The notes: a model not told the origin generated them from the sequence alone. A stretch of DNA of 64,000 nt from HRBIN12 sp964447335 (GCA_964447335.1 CAYUSA010000006.1:1-64000), one strand, 5' to 3'; positions 45,603 through 54,232 are shown, counted from the first letter of the stretch. Program-made: numbers and translations.

Positions 45603-45608
45603 AGTATA
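45603..45608 (-). promoter_or_regulatory. -10 box of the SRP RNA gene
   Basis: TATACT on the minus strand lies 6-7 bases before the inferred 5' end of the SRP RNA at about 45596. No clear -35 box is visible. The remaining 45609-45799 before the cupredoxin gene shows nothing else I can support except a possible -10 TATGGT at 45765-45770 for that gene. Confidence 0.5.
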
Positions 45609-45799
45609 CGGCCCGGGTCCGACGGCTCGCCCAGCGGACACGACCCCAGACGAAGACCGTCCGCGTCCTGTCGCCAGGCAAGACGAGGCGGGCAGCCCTT
45701 CCTCGGCAGCCTTCGCTCCTGCGAGTCGGGTCCGTGCGCAGGTCGCCGCCAGCGGACGGATGAGCTATGGTACGCGCCTACATCCGAGTGGGGGGTGCG

Positions 45800-46285
45800 A
45801 TGCGCAGGTTCGCGTTGGTGGCGTTGGTATCGGTGTTCACCCTCATCGCTGCAGCGTGCGGCGGCGATGATGGGGGCTCGGCGGGTGACGGAGGAGGCGG
45901 CGCGGCCATCTCCCCGACGGCCGGTGGTAGCGGCACGTCGATCGCGGTGGCCGTGGGGGAGACCGACACAGAGAACATGCACCTGACCCTCAGCAGCGAC
46001 TCGGCTCCCGCCGGAGCGGTGACGTTCACGATCACTAACGAGGGTCAGAAGGTCCACGAGTTCGTGGTGCTGAAGACCGACACGATGGCGGCCGACCTCC
46101 CCTACGACGAGGCGACGGACGAGATCGTGGAGAACGAAGACGAAGTCGTGGACGAGATCGAAGACATGGACGCCGGGGGCACGTACACCCTGACCGTCGA
46201 CCTCGAACCCGGCCACTACGCCATCGCCTGCAACCTCGAGGGCCACTGGCGGATGGGGATGCGCGCCGATTTCCAGGTGACCTAG
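45800..46285 (+). CDS. Cupredoxin-like lipoprotein
   Basis: The 161-residue protein has a lipoprotein signal peptide (lipobox AAAC, cysteine at 20), a low-complexity GGDDGGSAGDGGGG linker and a cupredoxin fold. Candidate type I copper ligands are H in KVHEFVV, then C, H and M in ACNLEGHWRMGM. It would be a membrane-tethered electron carrier outside the cell. It faces the cytochrome bc operon and could pass electrons from its cytochrome c to a terminal oxidase (inference). ATG 45800 begins the signal peptide; ATG 45767 is less likely. Confidence 0.85.
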   Translation: MRRFALVALVSVFTLIAAACGGDDGGSAGDGGGGAAISPTAGGSGTSIAVAVGETDTENMHLTLSSDSAPAGAVTFTITNEGQKVHEFVVLKTDTMAADLPYDEATDEIVENEDEVVDEIEDMDAGGTYTLTVDLEPGHYAIACNLEGHWRMGMRADFQVT

Positions 46286-46309
46286 GAAACGATCCGATCC
46301 ATCGGAGCG

Positions 46310-46329
46310 AGGGGGGCGCGAGCCCCCTT
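46310..46329 (+). terminator. Rho-independent-type terminator after the cupredoxin gene
   Basis: A GGGGGC/GCCCCC stem with a GCGA loop (46312-46327) is followed by TTCCTTCGTT, a partly T-rich tail. It lies 25 bp after the cupredoxin stop. Confidence 0.7.
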
Positions 46330-46334
46330 CCTTC

Positions 46335-46354
46335 GTTCCCGCCTCGACGGGAAC
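46335..46354 (-). terminator. Second hairpin in the convergent intergenic region
   Basis: Arms GTTCCCG (46335-46341) and CGGGAAC (46348-46354) form a 7-bp stem 38 bp beyond the cytochrome c stop on the minus strand. Together with the neighbouring hairpin it would insulate the two convergent transcripts. Confidence 0.5.
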
Positions 46355-46391
46355 CGCCGGTTGCGCCGACGTTCCGATGCCGGCGCGACGC

Positions 46392-46871
46392 CTAGCCGCC
46401 CTGCCCTTCGAATGCGGTCCGCCAGTCGGGCCGACTGGGGGCCGTATCCTCCCAGGAACGCAGGTAGGCGATGATCGCGACGATCTGCTCGTCGGTCAGG
46501 GAACCGCCCAGCTCGTTCCACCACGCCGGCATCTTCGTGCCCGGGATCCCCGCCGCGGTGATGTTGTGCATCTGCTGGTCACTTACGGTCTGAAGGAACT
46601 CCTGCGAGTTCAGGGCAGGGGCGTTCACCCCTGCGCCATCCACGCCGTGGCACTCGGCGCAGTTCAGCGCCCAGAGCTGTTGCCCCGTCGAGATCAGCGC
46701 CTCCTCACGGGCTGCGAAAGCGTCGCTCCGGCGTGTGCTCTCGACGGCCCGGTACAGGGGGAACGCCACCGCGAGGAGCAGGAGCACGCCCGCTCCAACC
46801 TCCTGCCATCTCCGAAGGCTCTGCCGGAGCGCGGGATCTTCGCGGATCGGCTCCTCCCCCGGCTCGCTCAT
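46392..46871 (-). CDS. Membrane-anchored cytochrome c of the bc complex
   Basis: The 159-residue protein has an N-terminal membrane anchor (about 25-41), one heme c site CAECH (C71, C74, H75) and the probable axial methionine in GTKMPAWW. It is the last gene of the bc operon and overlaps the Rieske gene by ATGA. It would take electrons from the Rieske centre. Only one heme is present, unlike the diheme cytochrome cc of many actinobacteria. Confidence 0.9.
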   Translation of the reverse strand: MSEPGEEPIREDPALRQSLRRWQEVGAGVLLLLAVAFPLYRAVESTRRSDAFAAREEALISTGQQLWALNCAECHGVDGAGVNAPALNSQEFLQTVSDQQMHNITAAGIPGTKMPAWWNELGGSLTDEQIVAIIAYLRSWEDTAPSRPDWRTAFEGQGG

Positions 46872-47419
46872 GGCGCCCCCTCCCCGTCCGTCGAGGCGCC
46901 TGCGGTCTCCCCGAGGCACGACGGGCCGGCCGCCTCACTCGGCACGGTCTGAACCCCCCTCGGCGGTCCCTCCAGAACGTCACCCGTGTCGACCAGCACC
47001 TTGTCACCGTCGATCGTGACCGGGAACCGGTCCATCCCGCGGGGAGTCGGCCCCTCGATGTACTCGCCGGCCAGATTGAACTTGCTGCCGTGGCAAGGGC
47101 ACTCGAAACGTCGCGACGTCGAGCAGAAGGGCACCCGGCACCCGAGGTGCGGGCACTTCTGGTAGAGGGCGTGGAGCTCGCTCTCCACGGAGGTCACGTA
47201 GAACTTCCCGTTCTGGAAGTAGCGAACGGCTCCCTCGGGGAACTCGGACACTCCACCAGCCTCGACCACCCCGCCGAAGCCGCCGGCGCTCTTCGGATTC
47301 AGCAGGTCGTACGTGGTCCACGCGGCCTCCACGACCAACACCGTGCCGAGCGCCTTCCAGGTCCAGCTGAGGAACTCCCTACGGTCGACGTCATCGGGCG
47401 TCGGGGGGGTCTCGTCCAT
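46868..47419 (-). CDS. Rieske iron-sulfur protein of the cytochrome bc complex
   Basis: The 183-residue protein has a twin-Arg-like DRREFLSW start, one membrane helix (about 22-40) and both Rieske boxes: CPHLGC (89-94) and CPCHGS (107-112), which provide two Cys and two His ligands plus the disulfide pair. A 35-residue C-terminal extension rich in G, S, A and P follows the domain. It lies 2 bp downstream of the cytochrome b C-terminal gene and couples quinol oxidation to the cytochrome c. Confidence 0.95.
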   Translation of the reverse strand: MDETPPTPDDVDRREFLSWTWKALGTVLVVEAAWTTYDLLNPKSAGGFGGVVEAGGVSEFPEGAVRYFQNGKFYVTSVESELHALYQKCPHLGCRVPFCSTSRRFECPCHGSKFNLAGEYIEGPTPRGMDRFPVTIDGDKVLVDTGDVLEGPPRGVQTVPSEAAGPSCLGETAGASTDGEGAP

Positions 47420-47421
47420 GG

Positions 47422-47925
47422 CTACAGCTCCAGGTAGAGGTGCTGCCAGGGCCACGCCCACGACCACTCAGGACCCCGGAACAGGGCACCGACGACGGTC
47501 GATACAAGGGCGACCACAGCGAGCACGGTGAACACGACGACGACCATCTTGCGGTCGCGGATCCGCCATCCGTTCCCGCGATCCAGGAACGGCAGGGCGG
47601 CCAGGAAGAGCAGCGCCGCCGCCGGAACGAGCACGCCGGCGACCATCGGCTGGAAGTGGGCGAGCAACTCCTGCAGACCCGCGAAGTACCAAGGTGCCTT
47701 CGCGACGGGCGGAGTGAGGTTCGGGTTCGCCATGTCCTTCAGAGGTGCATCGAAGGCGATGGCGAGCGCGAAGACCACCACCACCGTGGCGCCGGCTACG
47801 ACGGCGTGACGGACGAGGAAGTGGGGCCAGGTGAAGACCTCGTCCTCAGGCTCCTGCTTCGTCCTCACCTCGATCGCCCGCGGGACGACCCCGAGCAGTC
47901 GGAAGCGCGGCTGCTGCTCAGGCAT
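47422..47925 (-). CDS. Cytochrome b C-terminal subunit (subunit IV-like)
   Basis: The 167-residue protein has three membrane helices and the quinol-site motif, which usually reads PEWY and appears here as PPVAKAPWYFAGLQELLAHF. It corresponds to helices 5-7 of cytochrome b, split off as PetD in b6f-type complexes. It overlaps the cytochrome b6-like gene by 8 bp. The E of PEWY is replaced by A (KAPWY), as also seen in some b6f-type relatives. Confidence 0.88.
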   Translation of the reverse strand: MPEQQPRFRLLGVVPRAIEVRTKQEPEDEVFTWPHFLVRHAVVAGATVVVVFALAIAFDAPLKDMANPNLTPPVAKAPWYFAGLQELLAHFQPMVAGVLVPAAALLFLAALPFLDRGNGWRIRDRKMVVVVFTVLAVVALVSTVVGALFRGPEWSWAWPWQHLYLEL

Positions 47926-48751
47926 CGACCATCGCCTCCTCGTCCTGCGCGGCCTGCGGCTCCGAGACGGCCTCGGCCTCCTCACGGTCCGCGATCGCGA
48001 ACCCGTCCTTGCGCACCCGCCAGATGTGGATGGCGAGGAACAGGATCAGCAGGGTGGGGAGCACGTAGATGTGGAGCACGTAGAAGCGGAGCAGCGCGTT
48101 CCCACCGACGTCCAGTCCCCCCAGCAGCATCTGGCGGGCCTGGTCGCCGAGGACGGGAACGTAGCCAGCGATGTTGCTCCCCACCGTGATCGCCCAGAAG
48201 GCGAGCTGGTCCCAAGGCAGGAGGTACCCGGTGAACGAGAACAGCAGCGTGAAGACGAGCAGGGCGACGCCGATCAACCAGTTGAACTGCCGGGGAGCTC
48301 GGTACGCACCGGCGTAGAAGACCCGGATCAGATGCGCGAACACGACCAGGACCATGAGGTGGGCCGACCAGCGGTGGATGTTCCGCACGAACTGCCCGAA
48401 CGCAACCGACGTCGCCAAGCTGTGCATGTCGAAGTACGCCTGGGGCACCGCCGGGTGGTAGAAGAACATCAGGTACATCCCCGAGACGAACAGGATCGCG
48501 AACAACACGGTCGCGATGAAACCGAGCCGGAACGTCGATCGGAAGGAAAGGACGCGGCGAGGCACCTTCACCGGGTAGAGGTGGAGGAAGAAGTTGTGGA
48601 ACGAGGTCATCGCCCGGCCGCGCGGCGTGACCGGGGGAGGATGCCTTACGGCGGATCGGTACAGCTCGGTCCGCCGGAAGCGCTCCCCCGGATGGAAGAT
48701 CGCCTGATAGAGATCCGAGCTGCGGAGCCCCCCACCGTTCCCTTTCGCCAT
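47918..48751 (-). CDS. Cytochrome b N-terminal subunit (b6-like)
   Basis: The 277-residue protein has four main membrane helices with paired heme-binding histidines: HRWSAHLMVLVVFAHLIRV in helix 2 and VLHIYVLPTLLILFLAIHIWRV in helix 4 (14 residues apart, as in b6). SFTGYLLPWDQ and the GAYRAPRQFNW loop are further hallmarks. A charged C-terminal tail rich in E and A follows. Split from subunit IV, the complex has b6f-like architecture. It lies 8 bp after the GltD-like gene. Confidence 0.95.
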   Translation of the reverse strand: MAKGNGGGLRSSDLYQAIFHPGERFRRTELYRSAVRHPPPVTPRGRAMTSFHNFFLHLYPVKVPRRVLSFRSTFRLGFIATVLFAILFVSGMYLMFFYHPAVPQAYFDMHSLATSVAFGQFVRNIHRWSAHLMVLVVFAHLIRVFYAGAYRAPRQFNWLIGVALLVFTLLFSFTGYLLPWDQLAFWAITVGSNIAGYVPVLGDQARQMLLGGLDVGGNALLRFYVLHIYVLPTLLILFLAIHIWRVRKDGFAIADREEAEAVSEPQAAQDEEAMVDA

Positions 48752-48759
48752 GACTCCTC

Positions 48760-50601
48760 CTACCACGCCACCGACTGGATCTCGCGCCGAACGGTGGACG
48801 ACTCGGACCAGCCGCCCATCGAGAGCGCGTGCGTCGGGCACCGCTCGATACAGAGCCCGCACCGGATGCAGTACTCCTCCTGGATGATGAGTGCGCTCGC
48901 CGGTGAGGGCGCCGAGAGCTCGTCGATCTCCTCCACGGGGACGATCCGGATGCAGTACTCGGGGCAGATGTCGACGCACCCGCCGCACAGGATGCACGCG
49001 GCGGGGTCGAGCTCGATGTTGAGGAAGCATCGCAGGCACCGGGCGGCCTCGAGACGGGCCTCCTCCTCCGTGAACCCGAGCTCGATCTCGGGCACGCCCA
49101 CGCGCCGCCCCGACGGAACCGACGGTACTTCGACCCGCGGGACGGCGTCGTAGCCGAGGACGGGACGGTTGACGACCGTGACCGGCAGCATGCGGCGGAA
49201 ACGCGGCTCAGGGGAAGCTTCGCCCGAGAGCAGCCGGTGGATCGAGGCCGCGGCACGCCGGCCGTCGCCGATGGCGTCGATCAGGTTGCGGGGTCCGAAG
49301 GCGACGTCACCGCCAGCGTAGATGCCGGGCGCGGACGTCGCGAGGGTCTCCCGCTCCACGGCGATCGTGCCCCGCGGACTGATCTCGACCTCATCTTCGG
49401 GCTGGAGCCACGAGAGATCGGGAGCCTGGCCGATGGCCAGGATGACGGAGTCGCAGGCGATCGCCCTCTCGGTCCCATCGACGAACCGCGGGTTGAAGCG
49501 CCCGTCCGGATCGAACACGGAAGATACATCCAGCGTCTCGATCCCCTCGACGTGCGCCTCGCCGAGGATGCGCTTGGGTCCGAGGCGGTGGAGGATCTGG
49601 ATGCCCTCCACCTCGGCCTCTTCGAGCTCGAACTCGTGGGCCGGCATCTCCTGGCGATTCTCCAGCGCCACCACCTTGACCTCCAGAGCGCCCAGGCGGA
49701 GCGCCGTGCGCGCGACGTCGAACGTCACCTTCGCGGCGGCCTCGACGCCGTCGGCGAGCTGCAGGGCCGGGGCCTCGGGCTGAGGTCTGCCGAGGGCGAG
49801 CTCGCGGAGCGCCGTGCGCGCGACATCGAGCGCGACGTTCCCGCCGCCCACGACGACGACCCTGTCGCCGAGCTCGACCCGATAGCCGGAATTCGCATTG
49901 ATCAAGAAGTCCACAGCTCGGAGCACGCCGTCGAGCTCGGCACCGGGGACCTGCAGGTCGCGGCTCCGCAGGGCCCCGACGGCGATGAAGATCGCATCGA
50001 ACCCCTCATCCTTCAGCGAGGAGAGCGTGAAGTCGCGCCCGAGTCGCATCTCCGTGCGCAGGTCCACGCCCATGCCCAGGATGGCCCGGATCTCCGACTG
50101 GAGGATCTCCCGGCGGAGCCGGTACGTGGGGATGCCGAGCACCATCATCCCGCCGGGGCGGTCGGCCGCGTCGAACACGACCGGGTGGTAGCCGAACGCG
50201 GCCAGGTCGTGTGCACAGGCGAGTCCTGCCGGGCCGGCACCGACCACGGCAACGCGCCCGTCGCGCGCCGGCTGCATCTCGATGGCTCGACGCCACAGAC
50301 GCTCCGCGTGCGCGCTCTCCACACCACCCCGTTCGCTGGCGAACCGCTTCAGCGCCCGGATCGCGATGGGCTGGTCGACGGAGCCACGACGGCACATATC
50401 CTCGCACGGCGCGGCGCACACACGCCCGCAGATCGATGGGAGCGGGTTCGGTAAGCGCGCGATGAGGTATGCGGCTTCGTCCTCGCCCGCCGCGATGGCT
50501 GACACGTAGCGTCCGGCGTTCGTGAGGACCGGGCACGCGCGGGTACACGGCACGTTGTCGTCGAACCACTCCGCGCCGATCGGACCAGCCTCGAAGCGCA
50601 C
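48760..50601 (-). CDS. GltD-like FAD/NAD(P) oxidoreductase with N- and C-terminal iron-sulfur modules
   Basis: This 613-residue protein resembles the glutamate synthase small subunit/NfnB family. An N-terminal cysteine-rich segment (CTRACP, CGRVCAAPCEDMC) binds 4Fe-4S clusters, FAD site VVGAGPAGLACAHDLA and NAD site VVVGGGNVALDVARTALR follow, and the C-terminus adds two ferredoxin clusters (CILCGGCVDICP and CIRCGLCIERCP). Being directly upstream of cytochrome b in the same operon suggests that it feeds electrons from NAD(P)H or ferredoxin into the quinone pool or bc complex. A role in glutamate synthesis is unlikely because no gltB is present. Confidence 0.85.
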   Translation of the reverse strand: MRFEAGPIGAEWFDDNVPCTRACPVLTNAGRYVSAIAAGEDEAAYLIARLPNPLPSICGRVCAAPCEDMCRRGSVDQPIAIRALKRFASERGGVESAHAERLWRRAIEMQPARDGRVAVVGAGPAGLACAHDLAAFGYHPVVFDAADRPGGMMVLGIPTYRLRREILQSEIRAILGMGVDLRTEMRLGRDFTLSSLKDEGFDAIFIAVGALRSRDLQVPGAELDGVLRAVDFLINANSGYRVELGDRVVVVGGGNVALDVARTALRELALGRPQPEAPALQLADGVEAAAKVTFDVARTALRLGALEVKVVALENRQEMPAHEFELEEAEVEGIQILHRLGPKRILGEAHVEGIETLDVSSVFDPDGRFNPRFVDGTERAIACDSVILAIGQAPDLSWLQPEDEVEISPRGTIAVERETLATSAPGIYAGGDVAFGPRNLIDAIGDGRRAAASIHRLLSGEASPEPRFRRMLPVTVVNRPVLGYDAVPRVEVPSVPSGRRVGVPEIELGFTEEEARLEAARCLRCFLNIELDPAACILCGGCVDICPEYCIRIVPVEEIDELSAPSPASALIIQEEYCIRCGLCIERCPTHALSMGGWSESSTVRREIQSVAW

Positions 50602-50605
50602 GGAC

Positions 50606-50869
50606 CTACCCGGCCCTCTGCCTCTGGAGCCGCACGAATAGCCAACCCACGAGGAGGAACGCGATGACGAAGGAGAGCAGCACGAGTAGGTCGCGGGTCG
50701 GCGGCGACACGTGCAGCGAGAGGTAGGCGATCAGTCGATCAGGGATCAGCACGAGACCGGCCAGGGCACAAACCCAAACGGCCAGCGCCTTCAGCGACGC
50801 TCGCCCCCAGCCCTCGACGGCCCCAACCCCGTCGTGGGTCGAACGAGGCTCAACCCCCGACCGGCTCAT
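50606..50869 (-). CDS. Small two-helix membrane protein heading the bc operon
   Basis: The 87-residue protein has two membrane helices (ALAVWVCALAGLVLIP and LLVLLSFVIAFLLVGWLFV) and a basic C-terminus (RLQRQRAG). It has no recognised domain. It lies 4 bp upstream of the GltD-like gene, so it is probably cotranscribed and could anchor that soluble flavoprotein to the membrane (inference). ATG 50869 is chosen, and ATG 50890 would add seven residues. Confidence 0.6.
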   Translation of the reverse strand: MSRSGVEPRSTHDGVGAVEGWGRASLKALAVWVCALAGLVLIPDRLIAYLSLHVSPPTRDLLVLLSFVIAFLLVGWLFVRLQRQRAG

Positions 50870-51002
50870 CGATCCCCGACTGTAGTCCATGGACGACCGC
50901 TCCGCTCAACGCCGACCTGAGCCGCGATGCGCTCGCGCAGGCGGGGCAGCGACGACTGGTTCGTCGAGGCGTTCGAGGAGGCGTCGTAGGCTGGGCGCCG
51001 AG

Positions 51003-51701
51003 ATGCTGCCCGTCCGCGCCCTCGTCGTCGACTTCGACGGAACCGCCTGCCTCCAGGACGTCTCCGAGGAGCTCCTGATCGAGTTCGGCGAGTCCGGCTG
51101 GCCCGAGTACGACGACATGGTCGACCGCGGCGAGATCGGCTTGCGCGAGGCGGCCAAGGTCCAGTCCTCGATGCTGTCCGGCTCGCGCGAGGAGATGCTC
51201 GCGTTCGCGCTCGAGCACGCGGCTATGGATCCGACGTTCGCGCCGTTCGTCGCGTGGGCGGAGTCGCACGGCCTGCCGCTCGAGCTGGTCTCGGACGGCT
51301 TCGCGTTCTACATCCGGCCGATCTTGGAGGCGGCGGGGCTCGGCCACCTCGTGGTGGTCACGAACGAGCTCGCGTTCGGGAACGGCCGTCCCGCGCTCCG
51401 CCACCCGAACGGGCATCCCGCGTGCATCGGCTGCGGCACATGCAAGATGCTTGCCGTGCAGCGCTTCCAGACGAGCCACGGGCCGGTCGCGTTCATCGGC
51501 GAGGGGCAGTCGGACCGGTACGGCGCGCTGTACGCGGACGTGACGTTCGCCAAGCTCGCGCTCGTCGAGATCTGCGAGCGCGACGGGGTCCCGTACCGAT
51601 CGTGGGAGACCTTCGACGATGTGGCCGCCGCTCTCGAGTCGCTCGACGAGCTGCCCGGTCCGGTCGCGCCGGTAGCCTGTCCCGGATGGACACCGGCCTG
51701 A
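51003..51701 (+). CDS. HAD-IB phosphatase (MtnX/SerB-like)
   Basis: The 232-residue protein has HAD motif I DFDGTA (DxDGT), motif II SDG in LVSDGFAFYIRP, and motif III/IV FIGEGQSDRYGALYADVTFAK. MtnX-type enzymes dephosphorylate small phospho-substrates such as 2-hydroxy-3-keto-5-methylthiopentenyl-1-phosphate. SerB-like activity is also possible. A CIGCGTC motif in the cap region could bind metal. The stop overlaps the start of the double-GNAT gene. Confidence 0.85.
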   Translation: MLPVRALVVDFDGTACLQDVSEELLIEFGESGWPEYDDMVDRGEIGLREAAKVQSSMLSGSREEMLAFALEHAAMDPTFAPFVAWAESHGLPLELVSDGFAFYIRPILEAAGLGHLVVVTNELAFGNGRPALRHPNGHPACIGCGTCKMLAVQRFQTSHGPVAFIGEGQSDRYGALYADVTFAKLALVEICERDGVPYRSWETFDDVAAALESLDELPGPVAPVACPGWTPA

Positions 51702-52600
51702 GCCTGCCGTCGGGCTTCACCTCGCGCCCCGCGAGCCTCGAGGACGTCGACCTCATCACCGAGCTCGTCGCCGAGTGCGAGCTCGACCTCGACGGCGTCG
51801 CCGAAATCGATCGCGGCGACGTCGAGATGTCGTTCGGACGCGCCGGGTACGACGGCGCTCGGGACTGCCGCATCGTGCTCGAGGGCGACGCGCCCGTCGG
51901 CTGGGCCGAGGTCCACAAGGCGCGAGCCGAGGCCGACGTCCGCCCGCGCCACCGAGGCCGGGGCATCGGCGCGGCGCTCCTCGCGTGGACGGAGTCTCGG
52001 GCGCGCGAGACCGGCCAGGCGGTCGTCATGCAGACGGTCACGGAGGTGAACCTGGCCGCGGCCGATCTCTTCCGCCGCAACGGCTACGAACCCACCGAGA
52101 CGGCCTGGCTCCTGCAGATCCGCTTCGACGACGGTCCGCCGCCGGCGCCTGCGCCACCCGAGGGCATCACCATCCGCCCGTTCGAGCGCGGCATCGACGA
52201 GCCCGCCGTCTACCGTGTCATCGAGGACGCCTTCGACGAGTGGCCGGGCCACCAGCCGCAGTCGTTCGAGGAATGGGTCAACGACTTCCCCGCCCACCCG
52301 TCGTTCGCGCCGGAGCGGTCGCCGCTCGCGTTCGAAGGGGACGAGCTGGTAGCGGCGATCGTGTACCTCGACTACGCGGACTCCGACGAGGGGTGGGTGC
52401 AGCAGCTCGCGACGAAGGCGAGGCACCGGCATCGAGGCAGCGCGCGGGCGCTCCTTCACCACGCGTTCGGGACCGCGTACGCGAGCGGCAAGCCGGCTTG
52501 CGGCCTGTCGACGAACTCGAGCATCGGCGCGCTCGGCCTCTACGAGAAGGTGGGCATGCGCGTCCGCCGCTCGTACACGCGCTGGTCGAAGACCCTCTGA
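51686..52600 (+). CDS. Tandem GNAT acetyltransferase (mycothiol-synthase-like architecture)
   Basis: The 304-residue protein contains two GNAT domains (about 10-150 and 163-304). The first has RPRHRGRGIGAALLAWTE and the second ATKARHRHRGSARALLHHAF, both acetyl-CoA loops. Two-domain GNATs include MshD, which makes mycothiol, but many paralogs exist and the acceptor here is not clear. It overlaps the HAD gene by 16 bp and ends 16 bp from the oppositely oriented tRNA-Ser. Confidence 0.85.
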   Translation: MDTGLSLPSGFTSRPASLEDVDLITELVAECELDLDGVAEIDRGDVEMSFGRAGYDGARDCRIVLEGDAPVGWAEVHKARAEADVRPRHRGRGIGAALLAWTESRARETGQAVVMQTVTEVNLAAADLFRRNGYEPTETAWLLQIRFDDGPPPAPAPPEGITIRPFERGIDEPAVYRVIEDAFDEWPGHQPQSFEEWVNDFPAHPSFAPERSPLAFEGDELVAAIVYLDYADSDEGWVQQLATKARHRHRGSARALLHHAFGTAYASGKPACGLSTNSSIGALGLYEKVGMRVRRSYTRWSKTL

Positions 52601-52615
52601 GGTCGCTCGGCTCGG

Positions 52616-52702
52616 CGGAGGCCGCGGGATTCGAACCCGCGAGAGGGTTGCCCCCCTACACGCTCTCCAGGCGTGCCCCTTCGTCCGCTCGGGCAGGCCT
52701 CC
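52616..52702 (-). tRNA. tRNA-Ser (anticodon GGA)
   Basis: An 87-nt type II tRNA: acceptor GGAGGCC/GGCCTCC with discriminator G, anticodon stem-loop ACGCC-TGGAGA-GCGT giving GGA, a long variable arm (GGGGGGCAACCCTC region) and T-arm GCGGGTTCGAATCCCGC. CCA is not encoded. Confidence 0.97.
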
Positions 52703-52744
52703 GCCGACGAGTCTAGCGGCGGCGCGCCGCCGTACGATGCGGCC

Positions 52745-53992
52745 GTGGGCGGCCGGGCGGTGATCGTGGGCGGCGGCGCGATCGGCGTCGCGTGCGCGCA
52801 CTTCCTGGCCGAGGAGGGCTTCGAGGTCACGCTCGCCGAGCGCGACGAGGTGGGCCACGGGGCCTCGTTCGCGAACGCCGGTCTCATCTGCCCCGGCCAC
52901 TCCGAGGCGCTCCCCGGCCCGGGAGTCATCGGCGAGGGACTCCGCCACCTGATGCGTCGCGACAGCCCGTTCACGATCCGGTTGCGGCCCGATGCCGCGC
53001 TCGCCCGGTGGCTCATCCGGTTCTGGCGCGCGAGCACGGCCGAGGCCTACCGGCGCTCGACCGAGGTCCTCGCCGGGTTGTCGCGGCTCAGCATGGAGCT
53101 GCACGACGACCTCGCGCGGAGCGGCGCGACGTCATTCGGGTTCCGGCGCGCGCCACTGCTCTCGGCGTCCAGGTCGGAGGGATGGCGCAGTGCCGCCGAG
53201 GCGAACGTCGAGGAGGCGGAGGCGCTCGGCTTCCACGCCCGCGTGCTCGAGCGGGACGAGCTGCTCGAGCTCGAGCCGGCACTCGCGCCGGATCATCTCG
53301 GCGGCCTCGAGATCGCGGACCAGGGCTCGGGCGACTGCTACGCCTACGTGCGCTCGCTCGCGGACGGCCTCGGCGCGCGCGGCGTGCGCGTGCTCGAGCG
53401 AACGCCGGTCCGCCGCGTGCTCGTGCGCGAGGGCCGCGCGGTCGGCGTGCTCGCCGGCGACCCTCCCGAGGAGATCGCCGCGGACCTCGTCGTGCTCTCG
53501 GCCGGCGCGTGGACGCCGTCCATCGCGTCACCGCTCGGCCTGCACCTGCCGATCCAGCCGGCGACCGGCTACAGCACCACCGTGCCCGCCTGGGACGGCG
53601 CGCCGCGGCTGCCGGTCGTCTTGTCCGACGCGCGGGTGATCGTGCTCCCGCTCGAGGGTCGCGTGCGGTTCGCCGGCACGCTCGAGCTCGGCGGGTTCCG
53701 ACGCGAGGCCGACCCGGTGCGCTCGCGCACGGTCGCGACCGCGGGAGCGAGCGCGATGCGCGAGCCCCCGCCCGACGGGCGGGCCGAGCACTGGTTCGGC
53801 TTCCGCCCGCTCATGCCCGACGACCTCCCGGCGATCGGGTGGGCGCCGAAGGTCAAGGGCGTGCTCGTCGCAGCCGGCCACGGGATGCTCGGCTTCACGC
53901 AGTCGCCCGCGACCGGCAAGCTCGTCGCGGAGCTCGCCGCCGGGCGACCGACCTCGCTGCCCGTCGAGCCCTTCCGCCCCGACCGCTTCTGA
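52745..53992 (+). CDS. DadA-like FAD-dependent amino acid dehydrogenase/oxidase
   Basis: The 415-residue protein begins with the FAD dinucleotide motif VIVGGGAIGVACAHFLAEEG and has the DadA/DAO pattern FANAGLICPGHSEALPGPGV, a substrate domain and the terminal FAD contact GHGMLGFTQSPATGKLVAEL. It likely deaminates D-amino acids, or another secondary amine, passing electrons to the quinone pool. The GTG start at 52745 is the only one that preserves the fold. It lies on the plus strand between two minus-strand tRNA-Ser genes. Confidence 0.88.
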   Translation: MGGRAVIVGGGAIGVACAHFLAEEGFEVTLAERDEVGHGASFANAGLICPGHSEALPGPGVIGEGLRHLMRRDSPFTIRLRPDAALARWLIRFWRASTAEAYRRSTEVLAGLSRLSMELHDDLARSGATSFGFRRAPLLSASRSEGWRSAAEANVEEAEALGFHARVLERDELLELEPALAPDHLGGLEIADQGSGDCYAYVRSLADGLGARGVRVLERTPVRRVLVREGRAVGVLAGDPPEEIAADLVVLSAGAWTPSIASPLGLHLPIQPATGYSTTVPAWDGAPRLPVVLSDARVIVLPLEGRVRFAGTLELGGFRREADPVRSRTVATAGASAMREPPPDGRAEHWFGFRPLMPDDLPAIGWAPKVKGVLVAAGHGMLGFTQSPATGKLVAELAAGRPTSLPVEPFRPDRF

Positions 53993-54066
53993 CGGCCGTC
54001 GCGGCGCACCCCGCACGTGCCCGAGAACGCGGCGAGGGCGGGCCGTGGGGCCCGCCCTCTGCGTCG

Positions 54067-54156
54067 CGGAGGCGGCGTGATTCGAACACGCGAGGGGCGG
54101 ACTAGGCCCCTAACCGCTTTCGAGGCGGTCCCGTTCGTCCGCTCCGGCACGCCTCC
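54067..54156 (-). tRNA. tRNA-Ser (anticodon CGA)
   Basis: A 90-nt type II tRNA: acceptor GGAGGCG/CGCCTCC with discriminator G, anticodon arm ACCGC-CTCGAAA-GCGGT giving CGA, a long variable arm (GGGGCCTAGTCCGCCCC) and T-arm GCGTGTTCGAATCACGC. CCA is not encoded. Confidence 0.97.
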
Positions 54157-54232
54157 GCGGGCGAGTCTAGCAGCGCGAACGCGCCGCCCGGAGGCCCGTT
54201 ATGCTGCCCGTCGGACCGAGCGAGGAGACCCG

